Assembly (NCBI GenBank): GCA_021847605.1 | Contig: JAJZQN010000017.1 | Span: 1 to 64,000 of the forward strand | Reading direction: 5' to 3' | Source: Pseudomonadota bacterium | GTDB taxonomy: Bacteria > Pseudomonadota > Alphaproteobacteria > Sphingomonadales > Sphingomonadaceae | Length of the DNA stretch: 64,000 nucleotides | Shown here: one piece after another, positions 1-8,792 of the stretch | How positions within the stretch are numbered: position 1 is the stretch's first letter | Layout: the number at the start of each line of letters is the position of its first letter | The notes under the pieces: model-generated | The model's database searches: none | Seen by the model: the letters and a program-made list of their open reading frames with translations, nothing else | What the model was told of the DNA's origin: nothing | Translations under genes and position numbers: made by a program

Positions 1-134
1 GGTTCGCGGACCCCATCAGGGCCAGCAGTCCCTCCCGACTGCAACAGTAGGCCGGACAGACGACTGCAACCGACCGAACGTCAAAACATCAATTTGTACT
101 TGCAACGCGGGAGCCATCCACAGAGGAGAGGGGT
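1..134. other. Left edge: leader before the tail gene
   Basis: No gene can be supported here. Plus-strand frame 3 is open from the window edge to a TAG at 48-50 (about 15 codons), which could be the last residues of an upstream gene, but nothing in it is recognisable. The remaining 85 bases lead to a good ribosome binding site (GAGGAGAGG) before the ATG at 135. The word GACTGCAAC occurs twice, about 30 bases apart. Confidence 0.3.
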
Positions 135-2314
135 ATGGCGACGCTGGTGCTGACGGCGGTGGGGACGGCGATCGGTGGGCCGATTGGCGGGGCCATCGGC
201 GGGCTGATCGGCAATATGGCCGACCATGCGATATTGTTCCGGCCCAAGGGGCGGCAGGGTGCGCGGCTGAACGAATTACAGGTGCAGACGTCGAGTTACG
301 GGACGCAGGTGCCGCGCCTGTTCGGGACGATGCGGGTGGCCGGCACGGTGATCTGGGCCAGTGACCTGAAAGAAAGCAGCAGCCGGAGCGGCGGGGGCAA
401 GGGACGGGCGAGCGTCACTAGCTATGCCTATTCAGCGAGTTTCGCGGTAGCGCTGTCGGCAAGGGGCGTGCGTGGGGTGAGGCGCATCTGGGCTGACGGC
501 AATCTGCTGCGCGGGGCGGCGGGGGATTTCAAGACCGAGGTCGGGCTTTCCGACTCTATGAAGGGGGCGAGGATCAGCCAGTCGATCCGCTGATCGCGGC
601 GGCGCAGGGGATTGGGGAGACGCCCGCGCATCGCGGCATCGCCTATGCGCTGTTCGAGGATCTGGCGCTGGCCGATTATGGCAATCGCATTCCGTCGCTG
701 ACGTTCGAGGTGGAGGCGGACGATGGCGCTGTGCGCGTCGGTGCGATTGTCGAAACGCTGGGCGAGGGGCGGCTGGCGGGAGAAGCCGACGCGATGCTGG
801 GCGGCTATGCGGCGGGTGGCGCGGATGTGGGGGAGGCGGTGGCGCCGCTGGTCGAGGCTTATGGGCTGGCGCTGATGCGCGGGGCGGAGGGGCTGAGGCT
901 GGGGGTGGCAGCGGATGAGGCGCAGGCGAAGATCGGGCGGGCCATGCTGGCGCGGCGGGTCAACGGGCGTGACGTTGTGGCGCAGGAGCGTTCGGGCGCG
1001 GCGGCGGATGCGGTGCCGGTGGCGCTTTCGGTGCGGCATCATGATGCGGCACGCGATTATCAGGCCGGGGTGCAGCGGGTGATGCGGCCGGGACCGGGGC
1101 GGGTGGAGAGCGGGATCGACCTGCCCGCCATGCTGGATGCGGACGGGGCGCGGGCGATGGCGGCCGAACGGATCGGCGCGGCCTGGACCGGGCGCGCGAC
1201 GATGACGCTGCGCTGTGGATGGGATGCGCTGACCATCGAGCCGGGCATGGTGGTGCGCGTCGAAGGCGCGTCCGGGCTGTGGCGGGTCGAGGAACGGGAA
1301 TGGGAGGCGATGGCGGTGCGGCTGGCGCTGCGGCGGGTGCCGGGCGTGGGCGGGGCGCTGCCTTCGGGCGCTTCGTCGGGCGCGATCGTGCGGCAGGTGG
1401 ATGCGCCGCATGGTGCGACGGCGCTGATGCTGGTGGAGGTGCCGGCGCTGGACGATGGGGCGGCGAGTGTGCCGGTCATTCTGGCGGCGGCGAGCGGTGG
1501 GGCTGGGTGGCGCAACGCGGCTTTGTTCCGGGTTGGCGATACGGGCGAGGCGACGCCGGTCGGGCGCAGCGCCGGGCGGGCGGCGATGGGGACGGTCGAG
1601 CAGGCGTTGCCGTCCGGTAGTATCATGGTGGTGGATGCAGTCCATGCGATTACCGTGACGATGCTGGCGCCGGACATGCTGTTGAGCAACGCGGACGAGG
1701 CGGGATTGGCGCAGGGGCGGAACCTGTGCCTGATCGGGCAGGAACTGATCCAGTTTGGCAGGGCGGAGCAGGTGGCGGTGGGCCGCTATCGGCTGACGGA
1801 CTTGCGCCGGGGGCTGCGCGGTACGGAATGGGCGATGGCGGGCCATGGTGCGGGTGAGCCGTTCCTGATGATCGAGGTGGATCGGGTAGTGGAGCCGGTC
1901 GCCGGGGGTGTGGAACCGGGCAGCCTGTTGCGGGTGCAGGCGCTGGGGCTGGGCGATGCCATGCCGGTCGAGGCGATGCTGACTGTGCGCGGCGAGGCGC
2001 TGATCCCGCCGGCGCCGGTGCATGTTCGGGCAGAGCCGGACGGAGCGGGCGGCTACGTCATCGGCTGGACGCGGCGCAGCCGGGCCGGGTGGCGATGGAC
2101 GAGCGGGAGCGACGTGCCAATCGCCGAGGAGCGGGAGCGCTACACGGTGTTGGTGGTGCGGGATGGCGTGACCGTGCGGCAGGCGGAGTCGGACGGCCCG
2201 ACATGGACCTATTCGGCGGCGATGATGGCGGCGGATGGAGAAGGTTCCCGCCGGATCGCAATTTCTCAGATCGGTGTCCATGCCGGCGGGCGTTCCGCCA
2301 CGCTGGACCTGTAA
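135..2314 (+). pseudogene. GTA/phage-like tail (host-specificity) protein, frameshifted
   Basis: This is the tail protein at the end of gene-transfer-agent-like clusters (RcGTA gp15 family, phage-tail_3 type), expected to act at the tail tip in receptor contact. The N-terminal ORF (135-593, 152 codons) has a glycine-rich hydrophobic start followed by a typical tail-protein block (QVQTSSYGTQVPRLFGTMR). Homology then continues in another frame: near 554 that frame reads LYEGGEDQPVDPLIAA and stays open to 2314, ending in a fibronectin-like C-terminal region. The switch falls at about 545-556 and equals +2 or -1 bases. The reassembled product would be about 725 residues, shorter than the roughly 1300-residue Rhodobacter protein, and I see no TIM-barrel region. 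It may be a true mutation, an assembly error or, less likely, programmed frameshifting. Family assignment is firm; functional status is uncertain. Confidence 0.75.
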
Positions 2315-2337
2315 ATTCAATCTTGGGGAGAATGAGG

Positions 2338-2835
2338 ATGGAGGCGAGTCCACGCTGGGCGTTGCCGTTGCTGTTCGCGGGGCAGGCGCAGAAGGAGATT
2401 TTTCACAATGAGGCGCTGATCCTGATTGATGCAATGTTGCATGGGCGGGTGGAAAGCGCCGATATTGGGGAGGTTCCGGGCGATCCGGCGATCGGGCAAT
2501 GCTGGATCGTGGCCGAAGCGGCGGGCGGCACATGGACGGGGAAAGACGGGCATATCGCCTGCTGGAGCGAAGGGGGATGGCGTTTCATCGCTCCGCGAGA
2601 GGGCACGCGGATGCAGGTAAGCGACCGGAACCATGCGATGATCCATGACGGGAGCCAATGGCGCGATGAAGCGATGCGGCCCGACGGAGTGTATGTGGAA
2701 GGCCAGAAGGTCTTAGGTGTCCGTCAGCCGGCTATTTCGTCACCCGCTGGTGGAACGGTCATCGACGATGAAGCCAGAATGGCGGTGGCAGCGATTTTGA
2801 CGACGTTACGTCAGCACGGAATTATCGATATGTAA
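2338..2835 (+). CDS. DUF2793 domain-containing phage-like protein
   Basis: A 165-residue protein of the DUF2793 family, commonly found directly after the tail/host-specificity gene in GTA-like and prophage clusters of sphingomonads. The early LLFAGQAQKEIFHNEAL block is characteristic. The middle is rich in Trp and Gly (TWTGKDGHIACW), as in receptor- or carbohydrate-binding tail accessories; that role is inference. ATGs lie at 2332 and 2338. The second is preferred because GGGGAG at 2325-2330 then has normal spacing. The ORF-track version starting at 2089 is only an upstream extension overlapping the tail gene. The start follows the tail-gene stop by about 20 bases, so the two are probably cotranscribed. 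The gene appears intact although its upstream partner is frameshifted. Confidence 0.8.
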   Translation: MEASPRWALPLLFAGQAQKEIFHNEALILIDAMLHGRVESADIGEVPGDPAIGQCWIVAEAAGGTWTGKDGHIACWSEGGWRFIAPREGTRMQVSDRNHAMIHDGSQWRDEAMRPDGVYVEGQKVLGVRQPAISSPAGGTVIDDEARMAVAAILTTLRQHGIIDM

Positions 2836-3036
2836 TTCACATGCGTGATGATTTTTTAATAAAAAATACATCAATTTCAACTTAGGCAGAGCTGCATTAA
2901 CTTTTCAGAGGCGGCCTCTGACAGGTTAGTGCGTTATTTTTGCAACGGTTTCACTATTTGTGGACTTGCCATGAAACCTTAGAGCCGATACAGGGTTTCA
3001 GCAGTCCTTCGTGACACTTTTGAAAGGGGAATTCAG
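2836..3036 (+). promoter_or_regulatory. AT-rich intergenic region with hairpin ahead of ompA-like gene
   Basis: The 200 bases are clearly more AT-rich than their surroundings. They contain a 7-bp inverted repeat (TCAGAGG-CGG-CCTCTGA, 2905-2921) that could end the phage-derived transcript or mark an operator. The strong promoter of the ompA-like gene is expected in the second half. The ribosome binding site is the AAAGGGG before the ATG at 3037. No promoter boxes are claimed. Confidence 0.4.
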
Positions 3037-4104
3037 ATGCGGAAGCTTGCCCTCGCGGCTGCTCTTGCGACAAGTGCCCTGGCTTCGCCGGCTTTGGCCC
3101 GTGATGACAGCTGGTATGTTGGCGTTGATGCCGGTGTGCTGCTGGTCGAAGACCAGAACATGACCTTCTCGCCCGCCACTGCGGCCGCCGTGCCTTCGGT
3201 GGATTACCACAAGGGTTATGATTTCGACGCCAACATCGGTTACGACTTCGGTGGCTTCCGCCTCGAAGCCGAAGCCGCTTACAAGCGTGCGAAGATCGAC
3301 CTCGACGAAACCGGCTTCGGCGGTGCTTCGTCGGCTCTCTCGTTCATGCTGAACGGCTTGCTGGACTTCGGTCCCGATGATGGCCTCCAGGGCTTCGTCG
3401 GCGGCGGTGTCGGCGTTTCGCGCGGCAAGGTTGCTTCGGACATCGTGAACGACAGCGACACCGGTTTCGCCTGGCAGGCGATCGCCGGCGTTCGTTACCC
3501 GGTCACCAACAATGTCGACGTTTCGTTGAAGTATCGCTTCTTCAACCAGGACGACATCGGTCTGATCCCGGCCTACGCCAGCGCCTATGGCCCGGCCGGT
3601 GCGGACGTCAGCACCAAGCTGCGTACGCACAGCCTGCTGCTCGGCCTGACCTACAACTTCGGCTCGGCTCCGGAAGCGGCTCCTCCGCCGCCCCCGCCGC
3701 CCCCGCCTCCGCCGCCCCCGCCGCCGCCCCCGCCGCCCCCGCCGGCGCCGGAATGCAGCCCCGGGCCGTACATTGTCTTCTTCGAATGGAACAAGTCGGA
3801 CATCACGCCTGATGCCGCCACCATTCTGGACAACGCGGTTTCGGCCTACAGCAACTGCGGCAGCGCCCAGGTTGTTCTGGCTGGCTATGCGGACCGTTCG
3901 GGTTCGGCCTCGTACAACGTTGGTCTGTCCCAGCGTCGCGCCGATGCCGTCAAGGCCTACATGGCTTCGAAGGGTATCGCTGATGGCGTGATGACGACCC
4001 AGGCGTTCGGTGAAGCGAACCCCCGCGTCGAAACCGCCGACGGTGTTCGCGAACTGCAGAACCGTCGCGTGGAAATCACCTACGGTCCGGGTTCGGGTCA
4101 GTAA
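3037..4104 (+). CDS. OmpA family outer-membrane protein
   Basis: A 355-residue envelope protein. Residues 1-22 form a signal peptide ending ASPALA. An eight-strand OmpA-type beta-barrel follows (about 25-210, beginning DDSWYVGVDAGVLL), then a run of 21 prolines (216-236), then a periplasmic OmpA/MotB peptidoglycan-binding domain (about 240-350) with the typical NVGLSQRRADAVKAYM and NRRVEI segments. The protein should anchor the outer membrane to the cell wall. The proline linker is encoded by near-repetitive CCG/CCC codons and may vary in length by slippage. Even codon use and a strong terminator directly downstream suggest an abundant single-gene transcript. Confidence 0.95.
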   Translation: MRKLALAAALATSALASPALARDDSWYVGVDAGVLLVEDQNMTFSPATAAAVPSVDYHKGYDFDANIGYDFGGFRLEAEAAYKRAKIDLDETGFGGASSALSFMLNGLLDFGPDDGLQGFVGGGVGVSRGKVASDIVNDSDTGFAWQAIAGVRYPVTNNVDVSLKYRFFNQDDIGLIPAYASAYGPAGADVSTKLRTHSLLLGLTYNFGSAPEAAPPPPPPPPPPPPPPPPPPPPPAPECSPGPYIVFFEWNKSDITPDAATILDNAVSAYSNCGSAQVVLAGYADRSGSASYNVGLSQRRADAVKAYMASKGIADGVMTTQAFGEANPRVETADGVRELQNRRVEITYGPGSGQ

Positions 4105-4137
4105 GAGATTTCCGTCCGCAAGGATGGAAAATGAGAA

Positions 4138-4170
4138 GGGGCTGGTCCGGCAAGGACCGGCCCCTTTTTC
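4138..4170 (+). terminator. Rho-independent terminator after the ompA-like gene
   Basis: GGGGCTGGTCC and GGACCGGCCCC form an 11-bp stem with one G-T pair and a short GGCAA-type loop, followed by TTTTTC. Confidence 0.9.
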
Positions 4171-4319
4171 TTTGCGTGATGCGGATTGCGGATCGGCGCT
4201 ATTGCGCAGCGTCGCGACCGCGCGCTTATGCCGACAATGGTGACGAAGGCCGGATGGCTATGGCATGCTTCGTTCGAAGCAGGCGAGGCGCGCCGCAGGG
4301 GCGGATTGGGAGAATGGCA

Positions 4320-4628
4320 ATGGGCGGCGCATTCCTGCATGGCACGGTGCATGAGGCGGGCGCCGATCTTCAGGCGGCGGTGCGGGGCGATCCGGCGGTG
4401 CTGTTGCTATGGGAAAGCCTGACGCCGCTGGGCAGGAACGAATTCATCTGCTGGGTCGAGGATGCGAAACAGGCCGCAACCCGCGCACGGCGTATCGGCC
4501 GCACGCTGGACGAGTTGCGGGAGGGTAAACGGCGCCCCTGTTGCTGGGCAGGATGCATCCACCGCACCGACAAGGCGCCGGGCAAATGGCAACAGGCGGT
4601 GCTGATCGACGGAAAGGCGGGGAAGTAG
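4320..4628 (+). CDS. YdeI/OmpD-associated family protein
   Basis: A 102-residue protein that matches the small alpha-helical C-terminal domain of the YdeI/OmpD-associated (bacteriocin-protection) family. The signature stretch is LTPLGRNEFICWVEDAKQ followed by TRARRIGRTLDELREGKRR. Family members have been linked to resistance to peptides or polymyxin, but the biochemical role is not established. The start was placed at 4320 because GGGAG (4308-4312) lies seven bases upstream; an in-frame ATG at 4314 is too close to it. The longer ORF-track start at 4131 runs through the preceding terminator and is not credible. It stands alone between the ompA terminator and the next gene. Confidence 0.75.
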   Translation: MGGAFLHGTVHEAGADLQAAVRGDPAVLLLWESLTPLGRNEFICWVEDAKQAATRARRIGRTLDELREGKRRPCCWAGCIHRTDKAPGKWQQAVLIDGKAGK

Positions 4629-4728
4629 CAGGTTTCTGAAATAGGTTGGTGGTAGGCTACGGCTTCGCGACGTTTGATTTCCTAAGTCCAGAATTTGGTA
4701 GCGATAATCGTCAGGGAGTTTCGGTAGA

Positions 4729-5565
4729 ATGCCAATCACTTTGCTATTTGCCGGTGCGGTTGCCGTCGAGGCGATATCATGCGGCCAGATACCGGGAGCG
4801 GATGCAATTTTGAATGACCGGGCGATCCGCTGGATTATTGTTGGAGAACGGCACGGTACGTCAGAAGCGCCTGAGATATTTGGGGATCTGGCATGTCTTG
4901 CCGCAATGCGCGGCAGGAAGCCGGTGGTAGCGGTTGAATTTCCCGTCGACGCTACCGATGCTATTCGCCAGTTCGTGACGTCGCCGGATGAAGTTGCTGC
5001 GAGGGATCAACTGCTTGCTCACCCATTCTGGCATGGACCGGTTCATGATGGACGGTCGAGCAGAGCCATGCTGACCCTGTTCGCAAGGTTGCGGCAATGG
5101 AAGCGATCCGACGTCATTGCAGATGTCGTAGCTTTCCAGCCAACGACGGCAGTGACCGGCGAGGCATATGAACAGGCCATGGCGTTCAATCTGGAGAGAA
5201 TGTCGGATGGTGAAAATCTGGTCGTAGCGCTGGTTGGCAATGTTCATGCGCAATTGAAGCGGCGGCAGTTTTCAGGTGGCTCATACTTGCCAATGGCAGG
5301 CTATCTTCCTCGCAGCCAGACGCTGTCTTACAACATTGGCGACAATGGCGGTGCGCAATGGGCCTGTTTTGCCGAGGCAACTGAAAAGAGCAGTATGCAA
5401 TGTGGATCGCGCGATACTGGTCCGGCAGCCCGCAAATATGAACGCGGCTTCGTGCATATCGGCGGTCAGGAAAGAGCCTATTCCGGCTATCTGAACCTTG
5501 GAACGGTGACTACGGCGTCAGAGCCGGCGTTGCCCGACCGCGATAATCATGAGCCGCGAAAATAG
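4729..5565 (+). CDS. Uncharacterised protein, possibly ChaN/EreA-like fold
   Basis: A 278-residue protein I cannot name with certainty. A hydrophobic N-terminus (MPITLLFAGAVAVEAISCG) suggests export. The next segment, IIVGERHGTSEAPEIF, and the later VVALVGNVHAQ resemble the paired His/Glu motifs of the ChaN haem-binding and erythromycin-esterase-like families, in which a GE-x-H near the start and a G-x-x-H later line a shared pocket. Middle region: KPVVAVEFPVD and a basic helix. The C-terminus contains Cys residues (WACFAEA, MQCGSRD). GC content and codon use (many A/T-ending codons) are visibly lower than in the neighbours, which hints at transfer or weaker selection. No operon partner is evident. 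Confidence 0.6.
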   Translation: MPITLLFAGAVAVEAISCGQIPGADAILNDRAIRWIIVGERHGTSEAPEIFGDLACLAAMRGRKPVVAVEFPVDATDAIRQFVTSPDEVAARDQLLAHPFWHGPVHDGRSSRAMLTLFARLRQWKRSDVIADVVAFQPTTAVTGEAYEQAMAFNLERMSDGENLVVALVGNVHAQLKRRQFSGGSYLPMAGYLPRSQTLSYNIGDNGGAQWACFAEATEKSSMQCGSRDTGPAARKYERGFVHIGGQERAYSGYLNLGTVTTASEPALPDRDNHEPRK

Positions 5566-5782
5566 CACCAGCTTTGACCTTGGGTGAAGCGGTCATCGGT
5601 TCCAAAAGATTGGCAATTTCCTGCGCCATCCAGTCTACCCATGGCTGCTGGAGCTGCCCCCGAAACGCTTCTTTTCGATAATGCAACGCATTGCCGGGGT
5701 GACAAATCCTTGCGGATGGGCAACAAACGGGGCGCTTTCGCGTTAGCGATCTATCCCTTTGCCCGTCACCGGAGCTGTTCCC

Positions 5783-6319
5783 ATGAAGATCATCCCCCTG
5801 TTTTCTGCCCTGCCGATCGTTTTGGCGGCATCCGCCTGTGCGACGTCATCCGCTGCGCCGACGGCGGCACCCAGCGTTTCGGCCAAGCTGGCGGCAGGGG
5901 ACGGCAGCGCGCGGGGTACCGCCACCGTGACGGAGGCGGCCGATGGGCTGCATGTGCTGGTCAAGGGCGTAGGTCTGACGCCGGGCATGCATGGCGTCCA
6001 TATCCACACGATCGGCACCTGCACTGGCCCTGATTTCACCAGCGCGGGTGGCCACTGGAACCCGACCGGGCATCAGCATGGCAAGGATAATCCGGCCGGC
6101 ATGCATATGGGCGACATGCCCAATATGCAGGCGGGGTCGGACGGCACCGGCGAAATCGAATATGTGGTGAAGGGTGGCACGATCAGCGACGGCGCGAACC
6201 CGCTGCTCGACGCGGATGGCGCCGCCATCGTGATCCATGCGACGGCGGACGATTATAAGAGCGACCCGGCGGGTAATGCGGGCGGCCGCGTGGCGTGCGG
6301 TGTGTTGAGCAAGGGTTGA
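5783..6319 (+). CDS. sodC: Cu/Zn superoxide dismutase, probable lipoprotein
   Basis: A 178-residue periplasmic superoxide dismutase (SodC) that converts superoxide to peroxide and oxygen. The N-terminus MKIIPLFSALPIVLAASAC looks like a lipoprotein signal, with Cys 19 as the likely acylation site. Metal-ligand motifs are present: GVHIHTIG (copper His pair), GGHWNPTGHQHG (bridging and zinc ligands) and a C-terminal GGRVACGV, whose Cys should pair with the one in GTCTGPDF. A Met/His-rich loop (MHMGDMPNM) is typical of bacterial SodC. The ATG at 5783 follows GGAG at normal spacing and begins the signal peptide directly; the upstream ATG at 5759 would add eight polar residues and is rejected. Confidence 0.93.
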   Translation: MKIIPLFSALPIVLAASACATSSAAPTAAPSVSAKLAAGDGSARGTATVTEAADGLHVLVKGVGLTPGMHGVHIHTIGTCTGPDFTSAGGHWNPTGHQHGKDNPAGMHMGDMPNMQAGSDGTGEIEYVVKGGTISDGANPLLDADGAAIVIHATADDYKSDPAGNAGGRVACGVLSKG

Positions 6320-6372
6320 GCCGGGCCGGAGCCGGGGAGGGGATGCCCTTCCGGCTCTGTCATCTGATCCGC

Positions 6373-6409
6373 GAAAGGGCGTTGGCGCTTTGGGTGTCAG
6401 CGCCCTTTC
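6373..6409 (+). terminator. Weak hairpin terminator after sodC
   Basis: GAAAGGGCG and CGCCCTTTC form a 9-bp inverted repeat with an 19-base loop. There is no downstream T run, so termination is only plausible. Confidence 0.4.
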
Positions 6410-6576
6410 CCATGTTGGAGGAAGGGGGGATGTTCTACATGATTTCCGTCTTTCTCCCTTCATCCACGACTGATCGATGTCGTGAGTGTCATGAACAAAC
6501 TGGCGCAGATCATCTTATTCGCGACGTCATCATGGTGTATCAGTTGGTTATAGAGATCCGACGGTAGGAGATTGCT

Positions 6577-6987
6577 ATGCAGGGATGGAAGATCGGCGCG
6601 TTCATGCTGTGCTGTGGGGCGATGCCGGTCTGTGCGCAGGCGATGACCGTGTCGGATTGGGTGCAGCGGATGGAAGCGCTGAAGGCGCGGGGGAGTGCCG
6701 CCAAAGGCAGCCCGGAATTGATGGCGCTTCAGACTGAGGTGGCATCGGCAGCGGTTCGTTATCGAGCGCAGATCAAGGAAGCGAAAGAGAAAGCGCAGCG
6801 TCCGCGTGCCTGCCCACCCGTGCGGGTGTCGCTTAGCTCCGAAGATCTGATGCTGGAATTTCGGAGGCTGCCGCCCGCTTCCTATGCCGGAGAAGTGTCC
6901 ATCGCATTTGGCGAGGTCATGGATAAGCGTTATCCGTGTGGGGAAGGGCAGGAGATTACTCCGCCTCGAAAGGCTCCAACGATTTGA
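6577..6987 (+). CDS. Small exported protein of unknown function
   Basis: A 136-residue protein with a signal peptide (MQGWKIGAFMLCCGAMPVCAQA, cleavage near residue 22) and a largely helical body. The N-terminal half carries a charged helix (VRYRAQIKEAKEKAQ). The C-terminal half holds two cysteines, in RACPPVRV and RYPCGEG, that probably form a disulfide around the segment SSEDLMLEFRRLPP. The late YPC motif is reminiscent of the Rap1a/Tai immunity-protein fold, but the match is too weak to assign. The start is supported by GGAG at about 6567-6570. It faces the convergent thpR gene with under 80 bases between them. Function unknown. Confidence 0.7.
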   Translation: MQGWKIGAFMLCCGAMPVCAQAMTVSDWVQRMEALKARGSAAKGSPELMALQTEVASAAVRYRAQIKEAKEKAQRPRACPPVRVSLSSEDLMLEFRRLPPASYAGEVSIAFGEVMDKRYPCGEGQEITPPRKAPTI

Positions 6988-7066
6988 GAATGTGAAATCC
7001 CGGCTGAGGGCCAGGATGACTTTAGCGCCGAGCATGTTCGCATCGTGCAGTTGGGGGCAGGCGACC

Positions 7067-7606
7067 TTATCCGCCCTGCGCCGGATAATCGGCGACGGGG
7101 GTGTAGCTGGCGCCGGAGGTGCCGAGGCGGCTTTCGAACAGGGAGAAACTGTCGACAGTGAAGCTGTCGCTGGCAAGGCCGGCATGGACGGCCAGGAAGC
7201 CATCAACGTCGCCTCCGTTGCGGCCGAAGCGGGCCATGGTGGCATGGGGCAGGTAAGCGCGCTCTTCGGGCGGCAGGCCAGTGGAGACGCACGCGCGGTC
7301 CACCTTGCGATGCAGGGCGGCGATGGGATCGCGCGGTTCCACCCCCGCCCAGAGTGCATCGACCACGCCCTTGCGATCGAACAGGCCGACGCCCGACAGG
7401 CGGATGTCGAAGGGGGGGAAGCGGATGGTGCCGAGCGCGTCGGCAATGTCATTGGCGCGGTGGCGATCCACTTCGCCGATGAAGCGCAGGGTGATGTGCA
7501 ACTGGGCGTCATCCTGCCAACGGGCGCCGATGACGCCCCCCATCCTGTCGATCAGAAACGTCCTGATGGGGGCAGGCGGGCGGATGGCGACGAACAGGCG
7601 AAACAT
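7067..7606 (-). CDS. thpR: RNA 2',3'-cyclic phosphodiesterase
   Basis: A 179-residue member of the 2H phosphoesterase (LigT/ThpR) family, which opens 2',3'-cyclic phosphates at RNA ends. Both catalytic His-x-Thr motifs are present: HITLRF about 40 residues in and HATMARF around residue 123. The opening MFRLFVAIRPP is the family's typical first strand. The 227-residue ORF of the track was trimmed to the ATG at 7606 because the extra N-terminal residues have no family character and the trimmed length is standard. An alternative ATG seven codons upstream (7627) is possible. It is divergent from the Bax-inhibitor-1 gene, with about 200 bases between starts. Confidence 0.9.
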   Translation of the reverse strand: MFRLFVAIRPPAPIRTFLIDRMGGVIGARWQDDAQLHITLRFIGEVDRHRANDIADALGTIRFPPFDIRLSGVGLFDRKGVVDALWAGVEPRDPIAALHRKVDRACVSTGLPPEERAYLPHATMARFGRNGGDVDGFLAVHAGLASDSFTVDSFSLFESRLGTSGASYTPVADYPAQGG

Positions 7607-7806
7607 GGTTTCATCATAGTCGATCATGTGACAAATGATGACAAGTCCTGTGACGATTTGAATATTATCCCGTCTTTCCATAAGATTGCAGGGCGAAATA
7701 GGGACAATCTGTCCACCGGGCGCCGATACGACAATGCTTGAAACCGGCATCGAAAATGCCGATAATGGAAGGGCGGCATGAACGCCGCCCCAAGGAGATG
7801 ATTTTC

Positions 7807-8553
7807 ATGGCCAACTGGTCCGATCCCCGTTCCGGCGTCCAGTCCGGTATTCCGGGCTTTGGCGGTCCCAGCGTCGCGCGCGGTGAGGCGTATGACGCCG
7901 GTCTGCGCCGCTATATGCTGTCGGTCTATAATTATATGGCGAGCGGCGTGCTGCTGACGGGTATCGTCGCGCTGCTGTTCGCGGCAAGCGGCATGGCCGC
8001 GCAGATATTCTATGGCCCCGGCATCCTTAAATATGCGGTGATCTTTGCCCCGCTGGTATTCGCCATGGTGATGAGCTTTGGCATTGCCCGCCTTTCGACG
8101 GCGGCGATGCAGGGGCTGTTCTGGGCCTATGCGGCGGTGATGGGCGTTTCGCTGTCCTACATCTTCCTCGCTTACACCGGCACGTCGATCGCGCAGACCT
8201 TCTTTGCGACGGCGGCGGCTTTCGCGGGCCTGAGCCTGTGGGGTTATACCACCAAGAAGGATCTGTCGGGCTTCGGCACGTTCCTGATCATGGGTGTGGT
8301 CGGCCTGCTGGTCGCGAGCCTCATCAACATCTTCATGAAGTCGAACGCGATGAGCCTGGTCATCAGCGGCGTCGGCGTACTGCTGTTCGCGGGTCTGACC
8401 GCTTATGACACGCAGAAGATCAAGAGCATCTATGCCCATGTCGCAGGCACGGACATGATGGGCAAGTCGGTGATCATGGGGGCGCTGAACCTCTATCTCG
8501 ACTTCATCAACATGTTCCTGTTCCTGCTGCGCCTGTTCGGCGATCGCCGCTGA
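7807..8553 (+). CDS. Bax inhibitor-1/YccA family membrane protein
   Basis: A 248-residue inner-membrane protein of the BI-1/YccA (TMBIM) superfamily. A short cytoplasmic N-terminus is followed by about seven hydrophobic helices. Conserved elements include YNYMASGVLLTG in helix 1, GFGTFLIMGVVGLLVASLINIF near the middle and AYDTQKIKS before the last helix (LYLDFINMFLFLLRLF). The Asp residues near the C-terminal half form a pH-sensing calcium-leak gate in studied homologues; here the role is probably proteostasis or ion leak and is not proven. AAGGAGATGA (from 7792) is an excellent ribosome binding site for the ATG at 7807. A strong terminator follows. Confidence 0.93.
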   Translation: MANWSDPRSGVQSGIPGFGGPSVARGEAYDAGLRRYMLSVYNYMASGVLLTGIVALLFAASGMAAQIFYGPGILKYAVIFAPLVFAMVMSFGIARLSTAAMQGLFWAYAAVMGVSLSYIFLAYTGTSIAQTFFATAAAFAGLSLWGYTTKKDLSGFGTFLIMGVVGLLVASLINIFMKSNAMSLVISGVGVLLFAGLTAYDTQKIKSIYAHVAGTDMMGKSVIMGALNLYLDFINMFLFLLRLFGDRR

Positions 8554-8576
8554 TAGCGGGCATCAGGCAGATATGT

Positions 8577-8612
8577 AAAAAGGCCCGGTGGAGCGATCCG
8601 CCGGGCCTTTTT
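8577..8612 (+). terminator. Rho-independent terminator after the BI-1 gene
   Basis: AAAAAGGCCCGG and CCGGGCCTTTTT form a 12-bp stem with a short loop, followed by TTCTTT. The A run on the 5' side makes it usable on both strands. Confidence 0.9.
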
Positions 8613-8665
8613 CTTTATGTGCTTGGTCCGCCTGCATGGCGGTGGGGGAGGCTTTGGCTCTGCCT

Positions 8666-8695
8666 CGTTTCTCGACTGCGCTCGAAACGAACGGA
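8666..8695 (+). repeat. Sphingomonad palindromic repeat, copy 1
   Basis: The unit CGTTTCTCGACTGCGCTCG plus AAACGAACGGA. It contains an imperfect inverted repeat (TTTCTCGA / TCGAAA) and lies in the gap between the convergent BI-1 and GST genes. The same unit recurs at six other places in the window. Confidence 0.85.
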
Positions 8696-8792
8696 GGGTG
8701 TGCTGAATTAAATCAGACACAGATTGCGCGTTTCAAATTTTGCTGTCGCACCGCTTGATGGGGAAACCGATTCCCCCCTTTCGCGCGATGTT

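Noticed and set aside
1-50. Short open stretch read as the end of an upstream NlpC/P60 tail gene
   Set aside because: Only about 15 codons, no recognisable residues, and a gap of 85 bases before the next start is unusual for a GTA cluster.
428-2533. 701-residue minus-strand ORF opposite the tail gene
   Set aside because: Arg/His/Pro-rich sequence typical of an antisense frame in high-GC coding DNA, with no motifs; the plus strand has clear tail-protein homology.
6577-6987. Assignment of the small exported protein as a Rap1a/Tai immunity protein
   Set aside because: Only a late YPC and one Cys pair agree; no neighbouring T6SS effector or immunity pair.
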